DNA from: Caldilineales bacterium
GTDB lineage: Bacteria > Chloroflexota > Anaerolineae > J102
DNA: 64,000 nt
Assembly (NCBI GenBank): GCA_019695115.1
Contig: JAIBAP010000006.1
Span: 62,001 to 126,000 of the forward strand
Direction of reading: 5' to 3'
A program made the translations under genes and the position numbers. Below the pieces are notes generated by a model, which worked only from the letters and a program-made list of their open reading frames with translations, was not told the DNA's origin and made no database searches. Shown here piece by piece: positions 9,216 to 18,792 of the stretch (positions within the stretch are counted from its first letter, which is position 1; each line of letters begins with the position of its first letter).

Positions 9216-9608
9216 TCACTCGACAAAGATCTCGACGCGCTCGCCTTGTTCCAGGTCTTCGACCTCGACGAGCTTGCCGGTGTGTCCCGCCCGCACTGCG
9301 GCGGCCAGTTGTTGGAAATCGATGCCTTCCTGGTCTTCGACAAAACGAGCGCCCATCTTCAGCCCGACGTTGACCAGGCCGGTGGGGATGTTGATGTTGA
9401 CTTTGTCGCGGCCGCTGTTCAGGTCGGTGACGCGCACCCTGAACCAGCGCGGGGGAGTCGCCGGCGTGGGCGGAGCCGGGCTTTTGGGTGTGGGCGAGCC
9501 GGTCTCGCTCGCCCGCAAGGCATCCAGCAGGCGCACACCATCTTCGGCGCTGATTTTGCCGTCGCTGACAAGCTGGAGGATGCGCATGCGTTCTTCGGTC
9601 GTGGGCAT
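9216..9608 (-). CDS. SHOCT/YvlB-like N-terminal domain protein
   Basis: A 130-residue protein. Residues 1-32 (MPTTEERMRILQLVSDGKIS, then AEDGVRLLDAL) match the short helical domain at the N-terminus of YvlB/LiaX-like proteins, often annotated SHOCT-like. After a Pro-rich linker, residues ~55-130 form a second domain with WFRVRVTDLNSGRDKVNINI and a terminal VEVEDLEQGERVEIFVE, seen in stress-related membrane proteins. The start codon is only six bases from a 33-unit heptamer array, and the mRNA leader therefore lacks a Shine-Dalgarno sequence. It is upstream of the holin-like gene in one probable operon. Confidence 0.65.
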   Translation of the reverse strand: MPTTEERMRILQLVSDGKISAEDGVRLLDALRASETGSPTPKSPAPPTPATPPRWFRVRVTDLNSGRDKVNINIPTGLVNVGLKMGARFVEDQEGIDFQQLAAAVRAGHTGKLVEVEDLEQGERVEIFVE

Positions 9609-9614
9609 TTGTGG

Positions 9615-9845
9615 TGCGTGATGCGTGGTGCGTGGTGCGTGGTGCGTGATGCGTGGTGCGTGGTGCGTGATGCGTGATGCGTGGTGCGTGGGGCGTGGGG
9701 CGTGGGGCGTGGGGCGTGGGGTGTGATGCGTGGGGCGTGATGCGTGATGCGTGGGGCGTGGGGCGTGATGCGTGGGGCGTGGGGCGTGGTGCGTGGTGCG
9801 TGATGCGTGATGCGTGATGCGTGGTGCGTGGTGCGTGGTGCGTAG
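9615..9845. repeat. 33-unit heptanucleotide array (TGCGTGG/TGCGTGA/GGCGTGG)
   Basis: Thirty-three uninterrupted in-phase heptamers, nearly all matching KGCGTGR. The array starts six bases from the start codon of the leftward gene at 9608, so on that strand the leader reads as (YCACGCM)n. There is no coding potential of note. Confidence 0.95.
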
Positions 9846-9903
9846 GGAGATCAGTGGGGCATGTTTCGTAATTCATGCGAACAACCGGCGTCATGCCGAC
9901 TCA

Positions 9904-9952
9904 ACACGGAACCCGGAACACGGAACACGCAACACGCAACACGCAACACGCA
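9904..9952. repeat. 7-unit heptanucleotide array (ACACGCA/ACACGGA/ACCCGGA)
   Basis: Seven in-phase heptamers ending six bases before the 3' end of the leftward GNAT gene. Between this and the 33-unit array (9846-9903) I see nothing else. Confidence 0.9.
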
Positions 9953-9957
9953 ACCCT

Positions 9958-10977
9958 TCACCGCTCGCTGAGTCTGCGGACGCGACGGCGCATGGTGAGC
10001 AGGGTGTAGGTGGGGCGCAGCCCGCAGCTTGCCAGAACGTCAGCGGCGTCGGGCTGATAATCGACGCTGGTGGCGATGACGGCGCGGTGCGGGTAGTCGC
10101 GCAGGCAGGCCAGGCCGTGCAGGGCCAGGGTTCGCTCCCAACAGCCGACCTCGGTGGGGAGAAGAAGTAGGTCGAGACGATGCTCGCCGCGCGGGCGGGA
10201 GTCGGCGTCAACCATCCCCAACAGCTCATCCGCCCGCCACAAACCGAGCCGCTGCCGAAAGCCCTGCCCGCTCATCCGGCCCCACAGCCGGGTGACGCCG
10301 GCATCGGTGAAGTGGCCGAGGTCGTTGTGCCGGCGGGCGTTCCACCAACGCGCCAGTTCGGGCATGGCTTGTCGGGCCAGATAGTGCACGGCCTGTTGGT
10401 CGCGATCCGAGAGCGGATGCAAGGCCACATCGGCGGGCAGCGGCGGCGGCGGCAGGTCGGGGACGGCGGCCGCCCGGTGATGAGTCTCGGCCAGGACCGG
10501 GGCGAAGCCCATGCGCTCGTAGAGGCCGCGGGCCACCTGGTTGTCGTGGCGCACCTGCAGGGTGGCCCACTCGCCGCCCCACTGACCGATGCGGTCGAGA
10601 GCGGCGTCCATCAGCCCGCGGGCGATGCCCCGACCGCGAAAGGCGCGGCGCACGGCCACATTGGCGATCATCCATCGCTGGCCGTAGGAATCGAGCTGCT
10701 GCAAGGTGATATTGCCAACGACCTCTCCCTCGGCCTCCCACACAAAGCCCCGAAAATAGCCGCCCATCTCCGCCCCCGGCGGGATCATCAGATACAGGAG
10801 CGGCCCCAGCCGGGCCATGGCCCGCAGTTCGCGCAGCGAAGCTCGCCCCGCCGCATCCAAATCATCGGCGAAAGCCTCGTCGATCAGATCGGCAATCGCA
10901 CCCAAATCATTGTGGATGTCGATCTGTCGCAGCCCGCTGCGCCGCTGGATGGTGGGGGTGGCTTGCGTTGCGACCAT
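9958..10977 (-). CDS. GNAT-family acetyltransferase, two-domain
   Basis: A 339-residue protein. The N-terminal half is a complete GNAT domain: VWEAEGEVVGNITLQQLD, IANVAVRRAFRGRGIARGLM as the acetyl-CoA motif A (~residues 110-130), and DNQVARGLYERMGF as motif B. The second half repeats the fold weakly, without the RxxGxG/A motif, and is probably a degenerate GNAT domain. Substrate is unknown. It is monocistronic and leftward, upstream of the heptamer arrays. The ATG at 10977 is the only good start. Confidence 0.85.
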   Translation of the reverse strand: MVATQATPTIQRRSGLRQIDIHNDLGAIADLIDEAFADDLDAAGRASLRELRAMARLGPLLYLMIPPGAEMGGYFRGFVWEAEGEVVGNITLQQLDSYGQRWMIANVAVRRAFRGRGIARGLMDAALDRIGQWGGEWATLQVRHDNQVARGLYERMGFAPVLAETHHRAAAVPDLPPPPLPADVALHPLSDRDQQAVHYLARQAMPELARWWNARRHNDLGHFTDAGVTRLWGRMSGQGFRQRLGLWRADELLGMVDADSRPRGEHRLDLLLLPTEVGCWERTLALHGLACLRDYPHRAVIATSVDYQPDAADVLASCGLRPTYTLLTMRRRVRRLSER

Positions 10978-11044
10978 CGTGCCTGGGAGGAAACCACGGA
11001 ATCGGAAACGATGGCATTGTAGGGGATGGTTGGAACGGCGTCAA

Positions 11045-11086
11045 ACAAAGCAAACACCTGTCAGGTGTTGTCCACCTGACAGGTGT
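11045..11086 (-). terminator. Intrinsic terminator of hrcA-grpE-dnaK
   Basis: Arms ACACCTGTCAGGTG (11054-11067) and CACCTGACAGGTGT (11073-11086) pair perfectly over 14 bp with a 5-nt loop. Read leftward, the stem is followed by TTGCTTTGTTTGA. It lies 12 bp after the dnaK stop. Confidence 0.85.
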
Positions 11087-11097
11087 GGGGGCGCTGG

Positions 11098-12996
<1,899 letters not shown>

Positions 12997-13036
12997 GATG
13001 GTTGGATGATAGTGGCTTGGGTGTGGGGGTCGAAAG

Positions 13037-13579
13037 TCAGGCCGCAACGCGCACCTGGCTGGGGCGCAGGATGCGGTCGTTGAGTCGGTAGCCGCGACGG
13101 ATTTCGGCGATGATCTCACCGCTGGCGACGGTGGGGTTGGCTTCGATGCTGATCGCTTCGTGCAGGTTGGGGTCGAACGGGCCAACGGCGGGGATGGCGG
13201 TGACGCCTTCGCGCTCGACGACCATCTGCAACTTGCGCAGGATCAACTCGAAGCCCTTCACCCAGGCGGCCTCGGTTTCGCCGGTGGGCACGCTGGCGAA
13301 GGCGCGCTCGAAATCGTCGACGACAGGGAGTAGTTCGAGCAGCAGGCGGGCGTTGGCCTGGGCCACGCGCTCTTCGGTCTCGCGCTCCTTGCGCTTGCGA
13401 AAGTTCTGCAAGTCGGCCTGGGCGCGCAACAGTTGGTCGCGGGCGGCGTCGGCGGCCTTCTTGGCCTCGGTCACTTCGGCTACCAGGCTGGCGATGATCT
13501 CGTCCTCGGCCCGGTCGGCGGCGTCTGCGTTGGGCAGGTCGGTGGAGTCGGTGGAGAGCAGGGTCTCGTCGTTGTTCAT
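13037..13579 (-). CDS. grpE: Nucleotide exchange factor GrpE
   Basis: A 180-residue GrpE, which releases ADP from DnaK. The N-terminal ~40 residues are acidic and disordered. Residues ~40-95 form the dimerising coiled coil ([20 protein letters not shown]). The head domain contains [24 protein letters not shown] and the terminal signature [15 protein letters not shown] followed by [17 protein letters not shown]. It lies 40 bp upstream of dnaK and 38 bp downstream of hrcA on the same strand. Confidence 0.96.
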   Translation of the reverse strand: MNNDETLLSTDSTDLPNADAADRAEDEIIASLVAEVTEAKKAADAARDQLLRAQADLQNFRKRKERETEERVAQANARLLLELLPVVDDFERAFASVPTGETEAAWVKGFELILRKLQMVVEREGVTAIPAVGPFDPNLHEAISIEANPTVASGEIIAEIRRGYRLNDRILRPSQVRVAA

Positions 13580-13617
13580 AGGGGGGCTTGTGTGGGCGAT
13601 GAGCGGCCCCGGTCGGC

Positions 13618-14697
13618 TCAGGCGTCGATGGTGGCCCTGTCGCCGCCTTCTTCGTCGCCATACAGGTTGGCGACCAGGCTGCTCATGAGATTTGACATAA
13701 AGCGGACAGTGGAAATGGTGCGTCCGTAGGGCATGCGCATGGGGCCGATGACGCCGAGGATGCCGGTGCCCTGGCTGGGTTGGCCATAGCGCGAGAGCAC
13801 CAGGCTGACATCGGGCAGGTTGTGGTAGGGGTGTTCGCCACCGATGATCACCTGCACACCGGGCAAGTGCCGGGCTTCCTGGATGATCGGCTCGATGGGC
13901 GAAGGCTCCTCGAAAATCTCCAAAAAGCGCCGCGCCTCGGCCTGGTCGATGAATTCCGGCGCCTGCAGGACGTTGCTCAGCCCGTCGCGGTAGATCTGCT
14001 CGCTGCGGTCGTCTTCGTGGGTGAGGATTTCGGCCACCAGATCGACGATCTGCCGGGCCAGGGGGTCGGTGTCGCTTTCGGTCTGGCGGGCGCGGGCGGC
14101 GTCCAGGCTGGCCAGGCGGCGGTTGAGGCTGGCGCTGAGATGCGAAAGCTCGGCCTGCGACCAGGGGTCTTCGAGCGCAATCAGCTGCTGCCGCACGACG
14201 CCGCCTTGCTGCACCAAGACCATCAACACCGTGCGCGGCTGCAGGCTGATCAGTTCGATGTGCTTGAACAGGGCGCTGGTGGGCCGCAGCCGGGTGGTGA
14301 TGGCTGCGCTCTGCACCGTCCGGGCGAGGACGCTGGCCGACAACCGCACCCACTGATCCAGTTCCTGCTGCACCTGATAGAACTGGTGGCGGATGGTGTG
14401 CTCGATAGCGGTCGGCAGTTGCGATTCCTGGAGGACGTTCTGGACGAAATAGCGATAGCCTTTGTGCGTGGGCACCCGGCCGGCCGAGGTGTGCGGGTGG
14501 GTGAGATAGCCCAGGTCTTCCAGCGCCTTCATCTCGTTGCGCACGGTGGCCGGCGAGATGCCCAGTTCGTAGGCCTCGACCAGCATGCGCGACCCCACCG
14601 GTTCGGCTGAAGCGACGAACTGGCGGACGATCAGGCCCAGGATGGCGCTTTGGCGGGCGGTGAGGTCGTCGGCGGCGGGGATGGGGGCGTCGGTCAT
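13618..14697 (-). CDS. hrcA: Heat-inducible transcription repressor HrcA
   Basis: A 359-residue HrcA, which binds CIRCE and represses class I heat-shock genes. Residues ~10-90 form the winged helix (LTARQSAILGLIVRQFVASA; GISPATVRNEMKALEDLGYL; HTSAGRVPTHKGYRYFV). The GAF-like central domain and the inserted dimerising domain follow, and the end holds GILGVIGPMRMPYGRTISTV. The CIRCE element lies 34 bp before the start codon, so the gene is autoregulated. First gene of hrcA-grpE-dnaK. Confidence 0.97.
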   Translation of the reverse strand: MTDAPIPAADDLTARQSAILGLIVRQFVASAEPVGSRMLVEAYELGISPATVRNEMKALEDLGYLTHPHTSAGRVPTHKGYRYFVQNVLQESQLPTAIEHTIRHQFYQVQQELDQWVRLSASVLARTVQSAAITTRLRPTSALFKHIELISLQPRTVLMVLVQQGGVVRQQLIALEDPWSQAELSHLSASLNRRLASLDAARARQTESDTDPLARQIVDLVAEILTHEDDRSEQIYRDGLSNVLQAPEFIDQAEARRFLEIFEEPSPIEPIIQEARHLPGVQVIIGGEHPYHNLPDVSLVLSRYGQPSQGTGILGVIGPMRMPYGRTISTVRFMSNLMSSLVANLYGDEEGGDRATIDA

Positions 14698-14730
14698 GGC
14701 GTTTGTGTGAACATGAGCAAAGAGACGCCT

Positions 14731-14757
14731 TTAGCACTCGCACAGTCAGAGTGCTAA
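14731..14757. promoter_or_regulatory. CIRCE operator
   Basis: TTAGCACTC, nine bases, GAGTGCTAA: a perfect match to the CIRCE consensus bound by HrcA. It is placed between the promoter and the hrcA start. Confidence 0.98.
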
Positions 14758-14771
14758 AGGCACGAGTGCGA

Positions 14772-14800
14772 ATGATAGCACAGAACCCGCCTGCACCCAA
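14772..14800 (-). promoter_or_regulatory. hrcA-grpE-dnaK promoter
   Basis: Read leftward, TTGGGT (14800-14795) and TATCAT (14777-14772) are 17 bp apart. CIRCE begins ~15 bp downstream of the -10, so HrcA bound there would block early transcription. Confidence 0.65.
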
Positions 14801-14888
14801 AAAGCGTTTCGATCTCGCTCCGAAGACCTGCCACCCGTGACCGTCCGGCAAGGAGAGTGACGAGGATCTCCCAATCGGCCTTCATCAA

Positions 14889-14917
14889 TTGACCACCTTC
14901 TGCCGCCAGCCTATACT
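14889..14917 (+). promoter_or_regulatory. Strong sigma-70 promoter preceding a heptamer-array leader
   Basis: TTGACC (14889-14894) and TATACT (14912-14917) are spaced by 17 bp. Transcription would start near 14924, within the first or second repeat unit, making the array almost the whole 5' leader of the gene at 15002. Confidence 0.75.
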
Positions 14918-14920
14918 GTC

Positions 14921-14997
14921 TACTCCCTACTCCCTACTCCCTCCTCCCTCCTCCCTACTCCCTCCTCCCTCCTCCCTCCTCCCTCCTCCCTACTCCC
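14921..14997. repeat. 11-unit heptanucleotide array (TACTCCC/TCCTCCC)
   Basis: Eleven in-phase heptamers, pyrimidine-rich on the coding strand, ending four bases before the ATG at 15002. The leader therefore has no Shine-Dalgarno sequence and instead resembles the anti-Shine-Dalgarno motif CCTCC. 14801-14888 shows nothing else. Confidence 0.95.
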
Positions 14998-15001
14998 CCC
15001 C

Positions 15002-15652
15002 ATGCCCGACTTTACCATCGACGACCTCAACCAGATCAAACGCAAACCACAGCGCGGCTCCTACGAGCGCGATGTCGTCTACAGCATCATCGACGAAGCC
15101 CTTTATTGTCATGTCGGCTTCGTCCAAGATGACCAACCTATCGTCATCCCCACCATCCACGCCCGCCTCGACGACGCCCTCATCCTGCACGGGGCCAAAG
15201 CCAGCCGCATGCTCAAGCACCTGGCTGCCGGGCAACCGGTTTGCGTGACCATCACCCTCCTGGACGGGCTGGTGTTCGCCCGCTCGGTCTTCAACCATTC
15301 CATGAACTACCGCTCGGTAGTCGTCTTTGGCCACGGCCGCCTGATCGAAGACGCGGACGAAAAATGGCGGGCGGTCGAGGCTTTGACCGAGCACATCGCC
15401 CGCGGCCGTTGGGCCGATTCCCGCCAACCGACGCCAAAAGAGATGGATGCCACCGCCGTCGTCAGCATCGCCATCGAACGCGCCTCGGCCAAAATCCGCA
15501 CCGGCCCGCCCGGCGACGACGAGGCCGACTACGCCCTGCCGGTCTGGGCCGGTGTGCTCCCCACCGGCCTGCACCTGGACGAGCCGATCCCCGACCCCAG
15601 GCTGGCCGCCGACATCGTCTTGCCCGACTACCTGCGGCAGTACAGCCGCTGA
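15002..15652 (+). CDS. Pyridoxamine 5'-phosphate oxidase-like FMN-binding protein
   Basis: A 216-residue protein of the flavin-reductase/PNPOx-like split-barrel family (Pyridox_ox_2/NimA type). IDEALYCHVGFVQDDQPIVI gives the first barrel strands. Then come PTIHARLDDALILHGAKASR, the pattern AAGQPVCVTITLLDGLVFAR and SVFNHSMNYRSVVVFG. Members bind FMN at a dimer interface; the substrate of this subgroup is unknown. The ATG at 15002 follows the heptamer array with no ribosome-binding site. It is followed after 7 nt by the sugar dehydrogenase gene. Confidence 0.85.
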   Translation: MPDFTIDDLNQIKRKPQRGSYERDVVYSIIDEALYCHVGFVQDDQPIVIPTIHARLDDALILHGAKASRMLKHLAAGQPVCVTITLLDGLVFARSVFNHSMNYRSVVVFGHGRLIEDADEKWRAVEALTEHIARGRWADSRQPTPKEMDATAVVSIAIERASAKIRTGPPGDDEADYALPVWAGVLPTGLHLDEPIPDPRLAADIVLPDYLRQYSR

Positions 15653-15659
15653 GAAGCCC

Positions 15660-16901
15660 ATGTCCAGCCGTCCCACCTCGCACCCATCAGCGCCCGACCG
15701 CAGGCGCCTGCGCAAAGCCACGGAGGCAATCGCCTCTCTGCTGCTGGCGCTCGGTCTCCTCGCCGCTTTCCGCCTGGCGGACGCCGCCGGCCCAACACCA
15801 CCCATTCCTGCCTCTGCTGGCCCGGCCCTGACGCCCACCCCCACCGCCCAGCCCCTGCCAGCGCACATCCGCATCGAAACCTGGGTGGCAGGAACCGACG
15901 TGCCCATCGCCCTGGTCTGGGGGCCGGATGGCCGCCTTTACCACACCGAGAAGAACCTGCACCTCATCCAGGTGCGCGACGCCAGCGGCGCTCTGGTCGA
16001 TTCGATTCCCATCCCCCTGCCGGCAGGCGATGTCAAAGACCTCTACGGCCTCGCCCTTGACCCTGACTTCCCTGCCCAGCCGCTCTTCTACGTCTTCTAC
16101 ACCCACGCCGCCCCGCTGAGCAACCGCGTCCTGCGTTTCCGCTATGCCGATGGCGTCGCCAGCGACCCGTTCACCCTCTTCTCGGCCCCCCTGCCCGGCG
16201 ACTGCCTGGAGCACAACGGCGGCAAGCTGGCCTTCGGTCAGGATGGCGCCCTCTACATCTCCTTTGGCGAGAACTGCATCGACGCCCTCGCCCAGGACAT
16301 GACCATCCCCCAGGGCAAAATCCTGCGTATCAGCCCTACCGATGGCTCGGCCCTGCCCGACAACCCCTTCTATGATGGCGACGGCCCCAACGACGACCAC
16401 ATCTGGGCGCTGGGCGTGCGCAACCCCTTTGGCCTGACCATCGACCCGGAGACAGGCAACGTCTGGGAGAGCGAGAACGGCCCCGGCTGCGGCGACGAAG
16501 TCAACCACATCGTCGCCGGCGCCAACTACGGCTGGCCCCTCAGCAGCCCCAGCTACTTCGAGTGTATCGACCCCGGCTCGCCCTACCTGCCCCCGGCCTG
16601 GGCCTGGACCCCAACCATCGCCCCCACCGGCCTGAATTTCTATCGCGGCTACCAGCTGTGGGGCTGGCATGGCGACCTGCTGATGTGCGCCTGGCGCACA
16701 GGGCGGCTGTACCGCTTCAGCCTCGATGCTTCTCGCACGCGGCTGGCGACGATGGCCGAATACGACATCCAGCCGGCCACTTGCAAGCTGGATGTGGCCA
16801 CCGGCCCGGACGGCAGCCTGTATCTCAGCGCCCGCGACGAAAAAGCCATCTACCGGCTGACGGCTGCGCCGCTCTGGCTGCCGCTGCTCTTACGTGAATG
16901 A
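15660..16901 (+). CDS. Secreted PQQ-dependent aldose-type sugar dehydrogenase
   Basis: A 413-residue exported protein. It has an Arg-rich N-region and hydrophobic signal segment (~residues 24-45), then a six-bladed GSDH propeller: IALVWGPDGRLYHTEKN, LALDPDF, HNGGKLAFGQDGALYISFGE, WALGVRNPFGLTIDPETGN and HIVAGANYGWPL. These match PQQ-dependent soluble glucose/aldose dehydrogenases, which oxidise sugars outside the cytoplasm, though many relatives have untested substrates. The C-terminus LWLPLLLRE matches the tail on three other exported proteins in this window. ATG at 15660, seven nt after the preceding stop. Confidence 0.86.
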   Translation: MSSRPTSHPSAPDRRRLRKATEAIASLLLALGLLAAFRLADAAGPTPPIPASAGPALTPTPTAQPLPAHIRIETWVAGTDVPIALVWGPDGRLYHTEKNLHLIQVRDASGALVDSIPIPLPAGDVKDLYGLALDPDFPAQPLFYVFYTHAAPLSNRVLRFRYADGVASDPFTLFSAPLPGDCLEHNGGKLAFGQDGALYISFGENCIDALAQDMTIPQGKILRISPTDGSALPDNPFYDGDGPNDDHIWALGVRNPFGLTIDPETGNVWESENGPGCGDEVNHIVAGANYGWPLSSPSYFECIDPGSPYLPPAWAWTPTIAPTGLNFYRGYQLWGWHGDLLMCAWRTGRLYRFSLDASRTRLATMAEYDIQPATCKLDVATGPDGSLYLSARDEKAIYRLTAAPLWLPLLLRE

Positions 16902-16918
16902 CGCCGCCCTCTGGCTTT

Positions 16919-16947
16919 TTGGCAGACGGCCCTGACTTTGCTAGAAT
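16919..16947 (+). promoter_or_regulatory. tRNA-Cys promoter
   Basis: TTGGCA (16919-16924) and TAGAAT (16942-16947) are 17 bp apart and lie 14 bp before the mature tRNA 5' end. Confidence 0.7.
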
Positions 16948-16960
16948 AGGTGTCATCGAT

Positions 16961-17031
16961 GGCGACGTAGCCAAGTGGCAAGGCACGGGTCTGCAAAACC
17001 CTGATCGCGGGTTCAAATCCCGCCGTCGCCT
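16961..17031 (+). tRNA. tRNA-Cys (GCA)
   Basis: A 71-nt cloverleaf. The acceptor stem GGCGACG pairs with CGTCGCC and the discriminator base is T (U), as required for Cys. The D-arm is AGCCAAGTGGCAAGGC. The anticodon loop is CTGCAAA, giving anticodon GCA. The T-arm is GCGGGTTCAAATCCCGC. CCA is not encoded. Confidence 0.97.
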
Positions 17032-17127
17032 CTCCTTCACCAGCACCGGCCTCCCAACCGGTGCTGTTTGCTTTCCTGCAACGGCGCGGCCAGCGCCGGA
17101 CTCTCAGCTATATAGACAGTGACTGCC

Positions 17128-17613
17128 ATGATAGCCATCCGCAACATCGCAGCGGCGAGGCGGCGTCTCTTGCCGGCGGTGGTGGTTTGTGTTGTGTATG
17201 CGCTTGTCGCCTGCACGAACGACCTCACCCCCACCCCAGGCCCCAGGCCCGAGCCCACCCGGCTGTTGGCCTCCGGCAGCGGTCATCTGGTGTATGCGGA
17301 GGGGTGTCTGTTCATGGTCGCAGACGCCGATGCAGATAACCGGCGCGCACTGGTCTGGCCGCCGGACATCGTCGCGACCGTCGATGAACGGGCAGGCGTG
17401 GTGCGGGTGCAGCTGCCCGATGGCAGCGCCACAACGGTGAAACTGGGGGAGATTGCGGTTTTTGCCGGCGGTGAAGTGGTGGGGCCGAACGCCGAGGAGC
17501 GCGATGTGATCGGCAAGCGGGCGGATGGCTCACAGCCCGAGCGCTGCCCGTCCCCCTATTGGCTGGTGTCGGATGTGAGCTTGCCGACCCCCACCCCACC
17601 CCCTTCTCCTTGA
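17128..17613 (+). CDS. Small predicted lipoprotein, function unknown
   Basis: A 161-residue protein with an Arg-rich start and hydrophobic signal ending in YALVACTND, a lipobox with Cys29 as the acylation site. A Pro/Thr-rich spacer follows, then a ~90-residue domain beginning RLLASGSGHLVYAEGCLFMV and containing DGSATTVKLGEIAVFAGGEV. The tail is Pro/Thr-rich. I do not recognise the domain; the strand-rich pattern suggests a small beta fold on the outer face of the membrane. GTG 17119 is an alternative start three codons upstream. Confidence 0.6.
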   Translation: MIAIRNIAAARRRLLPAVVVCVVYALVACTNDLTPTPGPRPEPTRLLASGSGHLVYAEGCLFMVADADADNRRALVWPPDIVATVDERAGVVRVQLPDGSATTVKLGEIAVFAGGEVVGPNAEERDVIGKRADGSQPERCPSPYWLVSDVSLPTPTPPPSP

Positions 17614-17786
17614 TCCGATGGGGTTCGAAGTGACCTGGGTTTGGGGCAAATTTGTGCAAAAGCAGGGCAATACGCCTTTTGTTGGACTGAGCGGCGCGCG
17701 CACGCATAATTGACAAACACTCGCTTTCTGATAATAATGAGTTGCATCGTCTTCAACCGCCTTCACCACCCAAGGGAGCGCCGCTT

Positions 17787-18614
17787 ATGAAGAAAACTAT
17801 CCTGATTGGCCTTATCATCGCCTTGCTGTTGGCGATGCTGCCGCTTAGTTTCACCACGGCAAGCGCAGAGGCCAGTACGTGCAAAGCGTGGTATGTGGTC
17901 AAAAAGGGCGAAACGCTCAACCAGATCGCCGATCGTTACCATGTCACCGTCAACGCCATCGTCAAGGCCAACCACATCCCCAACCGCAACCGCATCTATC
18001 CGGGCCAGAAACTCTGCATCCCCGGCGTCCCCACCCCACCGCCGCCCACCTGCACCTGGGTCTGGGTCAACGGCGCCTGGTCGTGGACGTGCACCGGCAC
18101 GCCCTACTGGCCGCCCCCGCCCGGCCCCATCCCGCCCCCGCCTGTCGTTCCCCCCGGCTGCTCCATCGCCCCCATCCTCGGCTTCGGCCAGGTCTGGTAC
18201 AACAACCCTGGCGTGCGCGCCAAACTCGGTTGCCCCAAAGAGGCCGAGAAAGGCATCACAGCCAACGATGAGCAGTTCGAGAAGGGTTATGTCGTCCAGG
18301 ATGTGAGCAACAAGCGTCTCTTTGTCATCTTTGGCGCCGGAGGGTGGCAACAGCACCCCGACACCTGGCAGGATGGCGAAGCGATCAACAACCCCTGGCT
18401 GATCCCGCCCCCAGGCTTCCACCAGCCCCAATACGGCATTGGCAAAATGTGGCGACAGGTGGACAACATGAGCCAGCGCCTGGGATGGGCGCGGCGACCG
18501 CAGGCCGCGATCAACGCCACCTGGCAGCCCTACGATGGCGGCATGATGCTGTGGTCCTCGACCGGCGGCATCTTCGTCCTCTACAACAGCGGCGCCTGGC
18601 AGCAATTCAAGTAG
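17787..18614 (+). CDS. Secreted LysM-domain protein
   Basis: A 275-residue protein. It has a signal peptide (MKKTILIGLIIALLLAMLPL, cleavage near ASAEA) and one LysM domain at residues ~35-79 (WYVVKKGETLNQIADRYHVT; IYPGQKLCIPG), which binds GlcNAc polymers in peptidoglycan. A Pro/Trp-rich linker follows. The C-terminal region (~130-275) has two related blocks, ILGFGQVWYNNPGVRAKLGC and YGIGKMWRQVDNMSQRLGWA, followed by segments such as VIFGAGGW and VLYNSGAW. This looks like an LGFP-like repeat module that may also bind wall material. AAGGGA lies ten nt before the ATG at 17787. It ends in an intrinsic terminator. Confidence 0.85.
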   Translation: MKKTILIGLIIALLLAMLPLSFTTASAEASTCKAWYVVKKGETLNQIADRYHVTVNAIVKANHIPNRNRIYPGQKLCIPGVPTPPPPTCTWVWVNGAWSWTCTGTPYWPPPPGPIPPPPVVPPGCSIAPILGFGQVWYNNPGVRAKLGCPKEAEKGITANDEQFEKGYVVQDVSNKRLFVIFGAGGWQQHPDTWQDGEAINNPWLIPPPGFHQPQYGIGKMWRQVDNMSQRLGWARRPQAAINATWQPYDGGMMLWSSTGGIFVLYNSGAWQQFK

Positions 18615-18638
18615 CACCCTGCCCCACCGTCCTCGGCC

Positions 18639-18677
18639 GAAAGCCGGCTCATCGCGAGCCGGCTTTCGTTTTGTTTT
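18639..18677 (+). terminator. Intrinsic terminator of the LysM gene
   Basis: GAAAGCCGGCTC and GAGCCGGCTTTC form a 12-bp perfect stem with a 5-nt loop, followed by GTTTTGTTTT. Confidence 0.92.
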
Positions 18678-18730
18678 CCACCCCTCCCCTGGCCGTCGGC
18701 GACCTGCCGCCCTTTGCCTGGCTCGGCCAC

Positions 18731-18761
18731 TTGTCGCCTGTCCCCGTCCGAATGCTATAAT
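18731..18761 (+). promoter_or_regulatory. lepB promoter
   Basis: Consensus TATAAT at 18756-18761 with TTGTCG 19 bp upstream (18731-18736). The last bases of the -10 box overlap an ATG that would otherwise be called as the lepB start, which rules that ATG out if this promoter is used. Confidence 0.65.
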
Positions 18762-18792
18762 GTCAGCCAGTCCCTTCACCCCGGAACAGCTT

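Noticed and set aside
9615-9845. CRISPR array
   Set aside because: The units are 7 bp without spacers, and no cas gene is near. All other arrays in the window are likewise simple tandem repeats.
15462-15683. Arg-rich small frame opposite the PNPOx-like gene
   Set aside because: No homology pattern or start signals, and it lies fully within a supported gene.
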